The notes: generated by a model from the letters alone, not told the origin. DNA of 9,354 nucleotides from Balneolales bacterium (GCA_007127665.1 SKYY01000173.1:1-9354); one strand, 5' to 3'. Positions 1 through 6,869 are shown, numbered from the stretch's first letter. A program made the numbers and translations.

Positions 1-1
1 A

Positions 2-52
2 TTTCTGTATGATACGGAGGGGCATCACATCGGCCTTGGCCTCACTTTTTAA
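2..52 (+). CDS. C-terminal end of a probable outer-membrane beta-barrel protein (partial)
   Basis: Only the last 16 codons and a TAA stop are in the window; the gene begins to the left. The frame reads FLYDTEGHHIGLGLTF. It ends in phenylalanine and shows alternating hydrophobic and small or polar residues (HIGLGLTF), which is the usual form of the last beta-strand (BAM recognition signal) of outer-membrane barrels. The frame is chosen on this pattern: another frame stops at base 10-12, and the third runs on without a recognisable pattern. The protein family cannot be told from so few residues, and chance is a real alternative. Bases 53-227 that follow hold no gene I can support. Confidence 0.45.
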   Translation, partial: FLYDTEGHHIGLGLTF

Positions 53-227
53 CCAAACCGGACAGTGACAGGGAGTTGCGGATACGTGCCTCAGCTGGTG
101 TCTTGTTGAAAGAAAGACGATGAAAAGATGAAACATTCATGGCCGATACTTCGGACACACAGGAGGATGATTAAATCCTGTCATGTGAATTCATTCTGAC
201 AATATGAATCATAATTGATTTAAACAG

Positions 228-497
228 ATGAAAATCGAAAGATTTTTGACGGAACTGGAAAAGGTAGTGGAGGAGCTGGGATATACCCTGCGCCGCGAAA
301 AAGGCAGTTTCAGAGGTGATTTCTGTGTTCTTGAAGGAGATAAAATTGTGATGATCAACAAGATGTATCCGCCGGAAGTCCATGTGGGACAAATTGTGCG
401 ATTTCTCAGCAAGCAGAATCTTGATGACAGGTACATAAAGCCGGCCGTTCGGAAAGAGCTGGATACATGGTTTGACCGGATAAGCAAAGAAGAGTGA
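228..497 (+). CDS. Conserved-looking small protein of unknown function (89 aa)
   Basis: I do not recognise this family. The protein is soluble, with no signal peptide, membrane segment or cysteine pair. It has an amphipathic, charged N-terminal stretch (residues 1-18, with LTELEKVVEELG), a central part that looks like short beta-strands (GDFCVLEGDKIVMINK, about residues 30-45), and a helical C-terminal part rich in Arg, Lys, Asp and Glu. The ATG at 228 is the only plausible start, because an in-frame TGA lies at 216-218. No Shine-Dalgarno sequence is visible. Its stop codon (495-497) lies 8 bases before the ATG of the metallo-hydrolase gene, and a GTG overlaps that stop, so the two genes are almost certainly co-transcribed and perhaps translationally coupled. 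Codon use resembles the neighbours. A role linked to the hydrolase is inference from position only. Confidence 0.75.
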   Translation: MKIERFLTELEKVVEELGYTLRREKGSFRGDFCVLEGDKIVMINKMYPPEVHVGQIVRFLSKQNLDDRYIKPAVRKELDTWFDRISKEE

Positions 498-505
498 GCA
501 TCCCA

Positions 506-1264
506 ATGAAACTGACATTTTTAGGCACCGGTACATCCATGGGTGTCCCGGTAGCAGGCGGCTTCGGACCGAAGCATGCCGGCAGCGATCCGCGGAATCA
601 GCGCTATCGGTGCTCAGTATGGATACAGACGAAGGAAAGGTCCATCGTTATAGATACTGGTCCGGAATTCCGCCTTCAGACCCTGCGCGCAGGGATCAGG
701 CGCATCGACGCATTGCTTATCACACATGAGCACACGGATCACATTGCCGGTATGGATGATTTGAGAGCATACAACTACGAACAGAAGAAGGCCATACCGG
801 TTTATACCAGCCCCAAAACGGAAGAAGCCATCCGGCATCGATTTTACTACATGTTTGGCCCGGACAAAACACCCGGATCGGTAGACATTGATTTCAAGCC
901 GTTTCACCAGCCCGTTCAGGAGGGAGACTGCCGAATCGTGCCGCTTCCCGTCATGCATGGGGGCATGGAAGTCATGGGATTTCGTGTAAATGACATATCC
1001 TACATCACGGATGTCAACCACATACCCGAGGAGACGGCTGAAAAAATAAGAGGATCGAAAATATTGATCATGAGCGGGTTGCGGTGGGCTCCTTCCCATC
1101 CAACCCATTATACCATTCCCGAAGCGATTGAGGTATCGCAAACACTGGAAGTGGGACAGACCTACCTCATACATATGTCCCCGTTTGTGGATCACGAGGA
1201 GGTATCCCGCCGCATGCCTCCGGAGGTAAAACTTGCGTTCGATCAGCTGGAAGTATCCGTCTGA
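506..1264 (+). CDS. MBL-fold metallo-hydrolase, PhnP-like (COG1235 type)
   Basis: This is a metallo-beta-lactamase-fold hydrolase of the PhnP/RNase Z-like branch, probably a phosphodiesterase acting on a small nucleotide or phosphoester; the substrate is unknown. Numbered from ATG 506 (252 aa), the N-terminus has the typical FLGTGTSMGVP loop. The metal-binding motif HEHTDH is at residues 74-79, a further ligand histidine sits in VMHGG (about 151), a ligand aspartate in YITD (about 169), and the C-terminal ligand histidine in LIHMS (about 223). A family-type HPTHYT segment is near 198-203. All expected ligands are present, so it should be active. I prefer ATG 506 because it gives the family's usual MKLTFLGTG start; GTG 494, overlapping the previous stop as GTGA, would add four residues. 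Related proteins are often named only 'MBL fold metallo-hydrolase'. Confidence 0.9.
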   Translation: MKLTFLGTGTSMGVPVAGGFGPKHAGSDPRNQRYRCSVWIQTKERSIVIDTGPEFRLQTLRAGIRRIDALLITHEHTDHIAGMDDLRAYNYEQKKAIPVYTSPKTEEAIRHRFYYMFGPDKTPGSVDIDFKPFHQPVQEGDCRIVPLPVMHGGMEVMGFRVNDISYITDVNHIPEETAEKIRGSKILIMSGLRWAPSHPTHYTIPEAIEVSQTLEVGQTYLIHMSPFVDHEEVSRRMPPEVKLAFDQLEVSV

Positions 1265-1400
1265 CGGACTACATGCACCTCAGTTAACAACCCGTCTGCC
1301 TGGCCTGCGGGACTGCTTTTGGTGGAAATGGGGATAGGTTTCCGTGTATGCCGGTTTTTTCGGGAATTGCGGTCATCCGCAAGCAGCGGCCGGTGACATA
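1265..1400. other. Convergent intergenic spacer
   Basis: This spacer lies between the stop of the rightward metallo-hydrolase gene and the stop of the leftward manC. No gene is supported. Both transcripts should end here, but I see no classic GC-rich hairpin followed by a T-run on either strand. The best dyad is at 1367-1382, and a T6 run at 1355-1360 is not preceded by a good stem. Confidence 0.6.
1367..1382. terminator. Small hairpin, possible weak bidirectional terminator
   Basis: TTGCGG-TCAT-CCGCAA is a perfect 6-bp stem with a 4-base loop, placed just past the manC stop and in the convergent spacer. No T-tract follows it on either strand, so it is not a canonical intrinsic terminator. 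It could stabilise 3' ends or be a chance dyad. Confidence 0.22.
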
Positions 1401-2498
1401 CTACCGGTATTTGCTGTGAAGATCACCCTTGAGCTGGTCGTATACCTCCTTGACGTGCTGGGAGTCGTCCAGTTTGCAGATGAGCATGGCGTCTTCGGTC
1501 TCGATTACGCCAATTCCCTGAAGTCCCACAAGTGTAATGAGCTTCCGGCTGTCGGAGTCGACAAAACAGTTTTGAGATCTCACGGCCAGGGCATTCCCGG
1601 AATCAAGGATGTTTCCGTTCTCATCGGATTCATCACTTTGCAATTCGTATATGGCCATCCAGCTGCCGAGATCACTCCATTCAAAACGAGAGGGAACGAC
1701 CATGACATTCCCTGATTTTTCCATGATACCATAGTCAATGGACACGGAAAAACACGATGAGTAGACGGATTCCAGTGTCTCTTGCCTGATTGCCCCGTTG
1801 TGCTTTTTAAGATCTTCGGAAAACAGTTCCACCTGATGATAAAGTACCGGAAGGTGTTCTTTTATTTCATTCAGGATGGCTCCGGTTTTCCAGATAAACA
1901 TACCGCTGTTCCACAGAAAGTCGCCCGATTGCAGGAATTTGAGTGCGGTCTGGAGATCAGGTTTTTCCGCAAAAGTCTTGACGGGATAGGCGCTGCTTTC
2001 ATCAGCCGGAACCTTTTTTTCATCATTGTACTGAATGTAGCCATAACCGGTTTCAGGCCGAGTGGGAGTTATTCCGATAGTGACCAGATGGCCGCCATTT
2101 TCCGTCAGATACACACAGGTTTGAAGATCCTTCAAAAAGGCATCTTCATTACGGATATAGTGGTCCGAAGGCAGCACGATCATGGTGGCGTCGGGATCGC
2201 GTTGATGGAGCAGCGCGGCTGCAAAGCCTATACATGGGGCTGTGTTCCGGGCAACCGGTTCGCCTATGATGTTCTCGTCAGGAAGGTCAGGGACCTGCTC
2301 TTTGACCAGGGAAACGTAATCCGCATTGGTGCTTACAAGGATTCGTTCAGGCGGGATGATGGGACGAATACGATCAATTGTTGTCTGAAGGAGGGTTTTT
2401 TCCTCAAAAAATGTCAAAAACTGTTTTGGACAGTCAATCCGGCTTTTCGGCCAGAAACGGGAGCCGATACCACCGGCCATGATAAGCGCATACGTCAT
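1401..2498 (-). CDS. manC: Mannose-1-phosphate guanylyltransferase
   Basis: The enzyme makes GDP-mannose from mannose-1-phosphate and GTP in the cytoplasm, supplying mannose and deoxyhexose residues for surface polysaccharides and glycoconjugates. Numbered from the ATG at 2498 (365 aa), it shows the nucleotidyltransferase signature GGIGSRFWP (9-17), PSDH (110-113), ETGYGYI (149-155), the ManC motif FAEKPD (176-181), WNSGMF (196-201), SIDYGIME (253-260) and WSDLGSW (274-280). Its length matches the single-domain form; the C-terminal cupin phosphomannose-isomerase domain of bifunctional AlgA/ManC enzymes is absent. An upstream ATG at 2504 is possible, but AGGAG at 2511-2507 lies only 2 bases from it and a normal 8 bases from ATG 2498. 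It is the last gene of the leftward run, 63 bases after the histidine kinase. No other polysaccharide genes are nearby. Confidence 0.93.
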   Translation of the reverse strand: MTYALIMAGGIGSRFWPKSRIDCPKQFLTFFEEKTLLQTTIDRIRPIIPPERILVSTNADYVSLVKEQVPDLPDENIIGEPVARNTAPCIGFAAALLHQRDPDATMIVLPSDHYIRNEDAFLKDLQTCVYLTENGGHLVTIGITPTRPETGYGYIQYNDEKKVPADESSAYPVKTFAEKPDLQTALKFLQSGDFLWNSGMFIWKTGAILNEIKEHLPVLYHQVELFSEDLKKHNGAIRQETLESVYSSCFSVSIDYGIMEKSGNVMVVPSRFEWSDLGSWMAIYELQSDESDENGNILDSGNALAVRSQNCFVDSDSRKLITLVGLQGIGVIETEDAMLICKLDDSQHVKEVYDQLKGDLHSKYR

Positions 2499-2506
2499 CT
2501 GCATAA

Positions 2507-2511
2507 CTCCT
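2507..2511 (-). promoter_or_regulatory. Shine-Dalgarno site of manC
   Basis: AGGAG on the minus strand is one of the few clear ribosome binding sites in the window. Its 8-base spacing selects the ATG at 2498 over the ATG at 2504, which would have only 2 bases. Confidence 0.65.
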
Positions 2512-2561
2512 GGGGAAATTCATATTTCTGTGGGACCATGCAAAGTTACCAAAAAACGCAA

Positions 2562-3644
2562 CTAAGCTGAAATGAGATCTGAGTGGTGATCGGCACTCTT
2601 GAGGTTGAACCGGAAAACCGTTCCATGTCCGACTTTGCTCTCGATTTCAAGCCGCTCCTTGTGCGACTCCAGGATGTGCTTCACTATGGAAAGGCCAAGC
2701 CCGGTGCCACCCTGCTCCCTGGAACGGGATTTGTCGACACGGAAAAATCGTTCGGTCACCCTTTTTATGTCCTCTGCTTCAATACCAATACCGGTGTCCC
2801 GGATACTGACCATTATTCGGGATTTATACCCTTCCGTAAAACTGGTGCTGATGTAAACCCGTCCCTCCGGTTTGTTGTATTTGATGGCATTTTCAATCAG
2901 GTTGACCAGCACCTGCCGGATCTGATTGCGGTCGGCCAGGGCAAAAGCGTTTGTCTCCTTCTCCTCGAATACGATCCGTACATTTCGCTGATCGGCTTTG
3001 TACTGCAGTGAATCAATAACATCGTGGATGACATTGTTAAGGGGTATTACCGTGAATTCCGGTTTAAGCTCACCGGTTTCCAGACGTGATATTTCCATCA
3101 GGTCGTTGGTCAGTATAATGAGCCTGTTTACATTCTTCATGGCCTTTGAGAGAAAAAGCTGATTGACCTCAGGATCTTCCAGTGCTCCATCAAGCAACGT
3201 CTCCAGGTACCCCTGCACGGAGAAAATGGGTGTTTTAAGCTCGTGAGAGATGTCACCGATGAACTCTTTGCGGTAGTTTTCCACTTCGTCCATTTTTCTG
3301 AACTCCTCTGCGATTTTGTCACGGCTCCATTCCGTATCGCAGAGCAGGGCTTCAATCTCGTCTACATGCCGTTTCAGGTCAGGCCGGGCGGCATCGGGAA
3401 ACCTGTAAGGCAAGCGCTGAATAAGTGAACGGATGTGATCCACACGCTTTTTCAGAAGATGCCGGGAATACAAATAGATGATCAGGAAAACGATAATCCC
3501 GGTGATAAGACCACCAATCAAGGCATGCGAAATATGTTCCATCCAGAAAAGAGAAGCACCGGCAAAAAGCAGGCCGCCAGCTACAGCAGGCACGGTTGCC
3601 AGCCGTATGCCCGTCCGGAAATATGAAACGTTACCCGAATTCAT
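2562..3644 (-). CDS. Sensor histidine kinase, PhoR-like, with minimal extracytoplasmic part
   Basis: This is the membrane-bound kinase of a two-component pair with the response regulator encoded just upstream (360 aa). Two membrane helices lie at about 12-34 and 41-59, joined by a loop of only about six residues. A charged linker (60-125) follows, with no recognisable PAS domain and no clear HAMP. The HisKA domain has the H-box FIGDISHELKTP with phospho-acceptor His134. The ATPase domain has the N-box ENAIKYN (Asn252), the G1 box DTGIGI (283-288), FFRVDKSR (F-box) and the G2 box GGTGLGL (312-318), so all catalytic boxes are intact. The ATG overlaps the regulator's TGA as ATGA, a usual sign of translational coupling. 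The stimulus is unknown. The PhoR label is by overall similarity; no phosphate genes are near, so I give no symbol. Confidence 0.92.
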   Translation of the reverse strand: MNSGNVSYFRTGIRLATVPAVAGGLLFAGASLFWMEHISHALIGGLITGIIVFLIIYLYSRHLLKKRVDHIRSLIQRLPYRFPDAARPDLKRHVDEIEALLCDTEWSRDKIAEEFRKMDEVENYRKEFIGDISHELKTPIFSVQGYLETLLDGALEDPEVNQLFLSKAMKNVNRLIILTNDLMEISRLETGELKPEFTVIPLNNVIHDVIDSLQYKADQRNVRIVFEEKETNAFALADRNQIRQVLVNLIENAIKYNKPEGRVYISTSFTEGYKSRIMVSIRDTGIGIEAEDIKRVTERFFRVDKSRSREQGGTGLGLSIVKHILESHKERLEIESKVGHGTVFRFNLKSADHHSDLISA

Positions 3645-4324
3645 GGTTTTCTGAATCTGTAACCGACACCCTTGACGGTTTCAATCAGATTATCCCCAAG
3701 CTTTTCACGGATTTTCCGGATATGCACATCAACAGTGCGGTCAATAACGTAGATGTTGGATCCCCAAACCTCGTTCAGAAGAACCTGTCTGCTGAGTACC
3801 TTACCTGCATGGCTTGCAAGCAGGTAGAGCACTTCGAACTCTTTCCTGGGTAACTTTATTTCGTGGCTGCCCTTTTCGACAACATACCGGTCCCGGTCAA
3901 TGATGAGCCCTTCGAAAACAATGTTGTTAACCGGTGCTTCGCGCGGTTCGCGGGCTCGGCGCAGCACAGCCCTGATGCGCGACATCAGTTTCGCAATGCT
4001 GATCGGCTTTGTGAGGTAATCATCGGCACCCTCCTCCAGTCCGCGCACTTCCGACTTTTCGTCACTGCGGGCCGTCAGAAAAATGACGGGTATGTCCCGG
4101 AGCTCCGGATCCTGTTTCAGATTTTTACACACCTGATGCCCGTCCATTCGCGGCATCATAATATCCAGCAGGATAAGACCCGGACGGTATGTTTTTGCCA
4201 TTTGAATGCCGTCACGCCCGTTGTCGGATGTAAGTACCTCGTACCCCTGCTTGATCAGGTTGTATTCCACAAGGTCAAGAATATCCTGTTCATCGTCGAC
4301 TACCAGTATGACTGTCTTGTCCAA
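3641..4324 (-). CDS. Response regulator, OmpR/PhoB family, with TTG start
   Basis: This is a DNA-binding transcription regulator, the partner of the downstream histidine kinase (227 aa). The receiver domain (about 1-120) has the acidic pair DDE (10-12), phospho-acceptor Asp54 in LLDIMMP, Thr84 and Lys106 in the YLTKPIS motif. The C-terminal winged helix (about 130-227) shows the OmpR/PhoB pattern: LPRKEFEVLYLL, then VWGSN, then DRTVDVHIRKIREKLG and a VKGVGYRF wing. The start is TTG at 4324: an in-frame TGA at 4357-4355 closes the frame upstream, no ATG or GTG lies between, and TTG sits right before the conserved TVILVVDDE. No Shine-Dalgarno sequence is seen. It lies 92 bases after ruvA, so it could have its own promoter, but I find no convincing one. 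Its target genes cannot be read from the sequence. Confidence 0.92.
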   Translation of the reverse strand: MDKTVILVVDDEQDILDLVEYNLIKQGYEVLTSDNGRDGIQMAKTYRPGLILLDIMMPRMDGHQVCKNLKQDPELRDIPVIFLTARSDEKSEVRGLEEGADDYLTKPISIAKLMSRIRAVLRRAREPREAPVNNIVFEGLIIDRDRYVVEKGSHEIKLPRKEFEVLYLLASHAGKVLSRQVLLNEVWGSNIYVIDRTVDVHIRKIREKLGDNLIETVKGVGYRFRKP

Positions 4325-4416
4325 ATCGGTCTGGAATGGGTTTGCACGGTTGTTTCAAAAAGGTACATACTCCAGGGTATGATTAAAAACGGCGCATATT
4401 AAGAAATTGTTACGAT

Positions 4417-5004
4417 TCAGAGGTGCTTGAGAGCCCTTTTTAACAGTTCGGAAACATTGCTGCCGGCATTTCCATCCGCGCCCAGAGCATCCCGGATCGC
4501 TTTTTGTGCCTGTGAGCGCTGATATCCGAGCGCTTCCAGTGCCGAAAGGGTTTCATTCTGGATGGTGCCGGATTCAGCCCCGGTCTCTTCCGGAGTTACG
4601 ATATCACCCAGCCTGTCGCGCAGTTCCAGGACGATGCGCTCCGCCGATTTTTTTCCAATGCCGGGACTCCTTGCAATGAGAGCGGAGTCCTGATTTACTA
4701 TGGCGCTTACAATTTGTCGCGGAGGCATGGCGGAAAGCAGCGCAAGAGCCAGTCTGGGGCCGATGCTTTTGACCGTGATAAGCATCTCAAACAGATTTTG
4801 TTCCCCGGTGGAAGCGAATCCGAAGAGCTGCTGGTCGTTATCGGATATGTGATGGTGGATGTGCAGGGTACAGGGACCACCGGCAGCCGGAAGCCGCTCC
4901 AGAGTGTGATTGGAAATACGTACCAGATATCCGACCCCGCCGACATCGAGTATGAGGGATCCCTGTTGTTTGCTGAAGACGGTTCCTTTTAAATAAGCGA
5001 TCAT
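4417..5004 (-). CDS. ruvA: Holliday junction branch-migration protein RuvA
   Basis: RuvA binds four-way junctions as a tetramer and loads the RuvB motor during recombinational repair. The 195-aa length is normal. Domain I (OB-fold, about 1-63) starts with MIAYLKGTV and contains DVGGVGYLV. Domain II holds two helix-hairpin-helix motifs, VKSIGPRLALALLS (about 78-91) and SPGIGKKSAERIVLEL (113-128). After an acidic, flexible linker (about 134-150), the RuvB-contacting domain III has ALEALGYQRSQAQKAI (about 155-170) and ends in LLKRALKHL. The start is an ATG without a visible Shine-Dalgarno. It follows ruvC by about 60 bases on the same strand. ruvB is not in the window and must lie elsewhere in the genome. 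Confidence 0.95.
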   Translation of the reverse strand: MIAYLKGTVFSKQQGSLILDVGGVGYLVRISNHTLERLPAAGGPCTLHIHHHISDNDQQLFGFASTGEQNLFEMLITVKSIGPRLALALLSAMPPRQIVSAIVNQDSALIARSPGIGKKSAERIVLELRDRLGDIVTPEETGAESGTIQNETLSALEALGYQRSQAQKAIRDALGADGNAGSNVSELLKRALKHL

Positions 5005-5064
5005 GTTGTAAAGCCGGTCAAGTCAATTTAGTTTTGTTTCTTTCGCAGGCGCTCATGCACAAAG

Positions 5065-5652
5065 TCAGCGCTGACGTATGCGGTCAGGGTTGTTGTCGAC
5101 AAAATCACTCCAGCTGTTCTTTCTCCGGCGACCGGACCCGGTACCGTGATTTGCAGCACCCTGGCCGGAAACGGGTTCCTGAAGTTTCTGGTAGTGGCAC
5201 CAGGCCACGGCGAGGGCGTCGGTGGCATCGTTGGTGAGCGTGCTCTGGGGGATGCGGACAAGTTTCTGAAGCATGTATGCCACCTGTTCCTTCCGCGCAT
5301 TGCCGGTTCCGGCAATCGCTTTCTTGACAGCTTTTGGGTAGTACTCGAACAGCGGTATTTCCTTGTGCAGGACGGACATGATGATTGCGGCCTGGGCCCG
5401 TCCAAGTTTTAGCATGGCGGAGGGATCCTTACCGTATACAGGCGTTTCAATGGCGCAATAGTCGGGCCGGTAGGCGGAGATGAGCGCCGCGGTTTCTGCA
5501 TAGAGCAACCGAAGACGGTCAAACGGGTCCTCTGTTCCGGTAAGACGGACCACGTCACAGCAGAGTGCTTCAAAATGCCGGTCCTTGTGTTCCAGAACGG
5601 CATAGCCGGTTATCCGGGAGCCGGGATCTATACCCAGAATCCGTGTGTTCAT
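5065..5652 (-). CDS. ruvC: Crossover junction endodeoxyribonuclease RuvC
   Basis: RuvC is a dimeric, Mg2+-dependent nuclease that cuts Holliday junctions symmetrically. Numbered from the ATG at 5652 (195 aa), the four acidic catalytic residues are visible: Asp9 in GIDPGS, Glu69 in AIETP, and Asp142 and Asp145 in TNDATDALA. The basic YYPKAVKKAIAGTGNA segment (about 104-119) matches the DNA-binding loop. I chose ATG 5652 because the family usually begins a few residues before LGIDPG; a TTG at 5667 would add MATNA in front. The tail after about residue 155 is longer than in E. coli RuvC (173 aa) and is Gly- and Arg-rich, which suggests disorder. It sits between fabI (120-base gap) and ruvA (60-base gap). 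Confidence 0.94.
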   Translation of the reverse strand: MNTRILGIDPGSRITGYAVLEHKDRHFEALCCDVVRLTGTEDPFDRLRLLYAETAALISAYRPDYCAIETPVYGKDPSAMLKLGRAQAAIIMSVLHKEIPLFEYYPKAVKKAIAGTGNARKEQVAYMLQKLVRIPQSTLTNDATDALAVAWCHYQKLQEPVSGQGAANHGTGSGRRRKNSWSDFVDNNPDRIRQR

Positions 5653-5772
5653 CGCGTTGGTCGCCAATAGTTGAGAACAGGAGTAGCTTAAGTGAAAGCA
5701 CCGGTTTCCGGTCGCAGGGAAAAGCCACGGGAAAACGGGCCGCCGGAATACAGGCGAAACACGGGTATGTCG

Positions 5773-6612
5773 TTAATCTTTCTCGGAGGCATGCAGTTCG
5801 GCCAGGTCGAAGATAAGCTGTTCGCTAATGCCGTTGGTCGAGAACCCACCATCATGGAACAGGTTCTGCATGGTTACTTTCCGTGTAAGGTCGGAAAAAA
5901 GCGTGATGCAGTAGTCTGCGCATTCGTCCGCCGTAGGGTTGCCAAGAGGGGAAAGCTTTTCTGCGAAATCGTACATTGCATCAAATCCGCGGATTCCCGA
6001 TCCGGCAGAGGTCTTGGTAGGGCCCTGTGACACCGTGTTCACCCGAATCCCCTGCTTGCCGAGACGGCTGCCGAAGTTGCGGGCAATGCTTTCAAGCAGC
6101 GCCTTGGCATCGTTCATATCAGAGTATTTGGAAAAAACCCGCTGTGCGCCGATATAGGAGAGTGCGACAATACTTGCACCGTCATTGAGCGCCTCTTTCT
6201 CCACGCAGGCCTGCATCACCTTGTGCAGGGAAATGGCAGATATTTCAAGCGTCTGCTGCATCAGTTTGTAGTTCAGCCGGGAATATTCGTTCCCTTTGCG
6301 GATATTCGGGGACATTCCAACGGCGTGGAGGATGAAATCGAGCTTGCCGTTTTTTTCGACCGTGGCATCGATCAGGTCCAGAACCTGTTTATAATCCGAC
6401 ACATCACAGGGAAGTACTTCCGAACCGGTTTCCTCAGCGAGCTTGTCCAGGGCGCCGAAACGAAGTGCAATAGGTGCATTGGTAAGTGTGAAAGAAGCTC
6501 CTTCGCGTTTGCACGCCAGGGCAACACGCCAGGCTATGCTGCGTTCATCAAGAGCGCCGAAAATAAGGCCCTTTTTCCCTGAAAGAAGATTGTGGCTGTT
6601 GTTTTGAGTCAT
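5773..6612 (-). CDS. fabI: Enoyl-[acyl-carrier-protein] reductase (NADH), FabI
   Basis: FabI carries out the last step of each cycle of type II fatty-acid elongation, reducing trans-2-enoyl-ACP with NAD(P)H in the cytoplasm (279 aa). It is an atypical short-chain dehydrogenase. The cofactor loop is FGALDERSIAW (about 18-28), with the FabI-type Ser-Ile-Ala-Trp. HAVGMSPN (96-103) occupies the place of HSIGFAP in E. coli. Catalytic Tyr153 (LSYIG) and the Tyr163-x6-Lys170 motif (YSDMNDAK) are intact. VNTVSQGPTKTSAGSGI (about 195-211) is the substrate-loop region. The ATG at 6612 has a weak AGGA seven bases upstream. It is the first gene of the leftward run and is divergent from ffh, with a promoter candidate at 6686-6655. 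Confidence 0.95.
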   Translation of the reverse strand: MTQNNSHNLLSGKKGLIFGALDERSIAWRVALACKREGASFTLTNAPIALRFGALDKLAEETGSEVLPCDVSDYKQVLDLIDATVEKNGKLDFILHAVGMSPNIRKGNEYSRLNYKLMQQTLEISAISLHKVMQACVEKEALNDGASIVALSYIGAQRVFSKYSDMNDAKALLESIARNFGSRLGKQGIRVNTVSQGPTKTSAGSGIRGFDAMYDFAEKLSPLGNPTADECADYCITLFSDLTRKVTMQNLFHDGGFSTNGISEQLIFDLAELHASEKD

Positions 6613-6654
6613 ACGGTAATCCTGTTTTTACAGTCAATGCGGGTTGCAATGCCC

Positions 6655-6686
6655 CTAAAGTAGCTAAATTGGTGACCTGTAACAAA
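6655..6686 (-). promoter_or_regulatory. Candidate Bacteroidota-type promoter for fabI
   Basis: On the minus strand TTTG (6686-6683) is followed by 20 bases and then TACTTTAG (6662-6655), 7 of 8 to the TAnnTTTG element known from Bacteroidota. Transcription would start near 6648 and give a leader of about 36 bases before the fabI ATG. The match is by eye and assumes a Bacteroidota-like primary sigma factor. Confidence 0.42.
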
Positions 6687-6752
6687 CACCAACAACAGGC
6701 CACGGCAAACCTGGCCGAACTCTGGTCCGCGAATCTGGTGCAGAATGTGTCC

Positions 6753-6760
6753 GGGGGGGG
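6753..6760. repeat. G8 homopolymer tract
   Basis: Eight consecutive G residues lie in the fabI/ffh spacer, 10 bases upstream of the TTG of the ffh promoter candidate and exactly at a switch from GC-rich to AT-rich sequence. Such tracts are prone to slippage and also to sequencing length errors. Confidence 0.7.
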
Positions 6761-6770
6761 AAATAATTTA

Positions 6771-6801
6771 TTGATTCGTGTTATTCTTTTGCATATTTTT
6801 C
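6771..6801 (+). promoter_or_regulatory. Candidate Bacteroidota-type promoter for the ffh operon
   Basis: TTG (6771-6773), 20 bases, then TATTTTTC (6794-6801), 7 of 8 to TAnnTTTG, in a markedly AT-rich stretch. The start point would be near 6808, leaving a leader of about 62 bases before the ffh ATG. The 20-base spacing equals that of the divergent fabI candidate. A sigma-70-like reading (TTGATT, then CATATT 15 bases on) is poorer. Confidence 0.42.
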
Positions 6802-6869
6802 CTGACTTTGCAAATCAGTTTATGTGTGCAGCCTTCTTTTAGGGAAGCTGCGTAACCTGTTTCTTCGAA

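Noticed and set aside
128..199. 23-codon open frame in the leader of the 89-aa gene
   Set aside because: It is too short, has no ribosome binding site at a usable distance and no recognisable sequence. AGGAGG at 161-166 abuts an ATG with no spacing and falls inside this frame.
614..1195. Open frame of 193 codons on the minus strand opposite the metallo-hydrolase
   Set aside because: The plus-strand gene has all metal ligands in order; the antisense frame shows no motif.
1782..2570. Open frame of 262 codons on the plus strand opposite manC
   Set aside because: It is antisense to a complete manC with all motifs, and has no domain pattern of its own.
3641..4324. Naming the two-component pair phoB/phoR
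   Set aside because: Domain type fits, but no phosphate-transport genes or PhoB-box repeats are visible, and the kinase has no PAS domain as in PhoR.
5700..5712. ACCGG-TTT-CCGGT dyad between fabI and ruvC as a terminator
   Set aside because: The stem is only 5 bp with a 3-base loop and no T-run follows on the minus strand. Chance is likely in GC-rich spacer.
6613..6869. Possible SRP RNA or other small RNA next to ffh
   Set aside because: The conserved SRP RNA loop core was not found on either strand, and the region is better explained by two divergent promoters.
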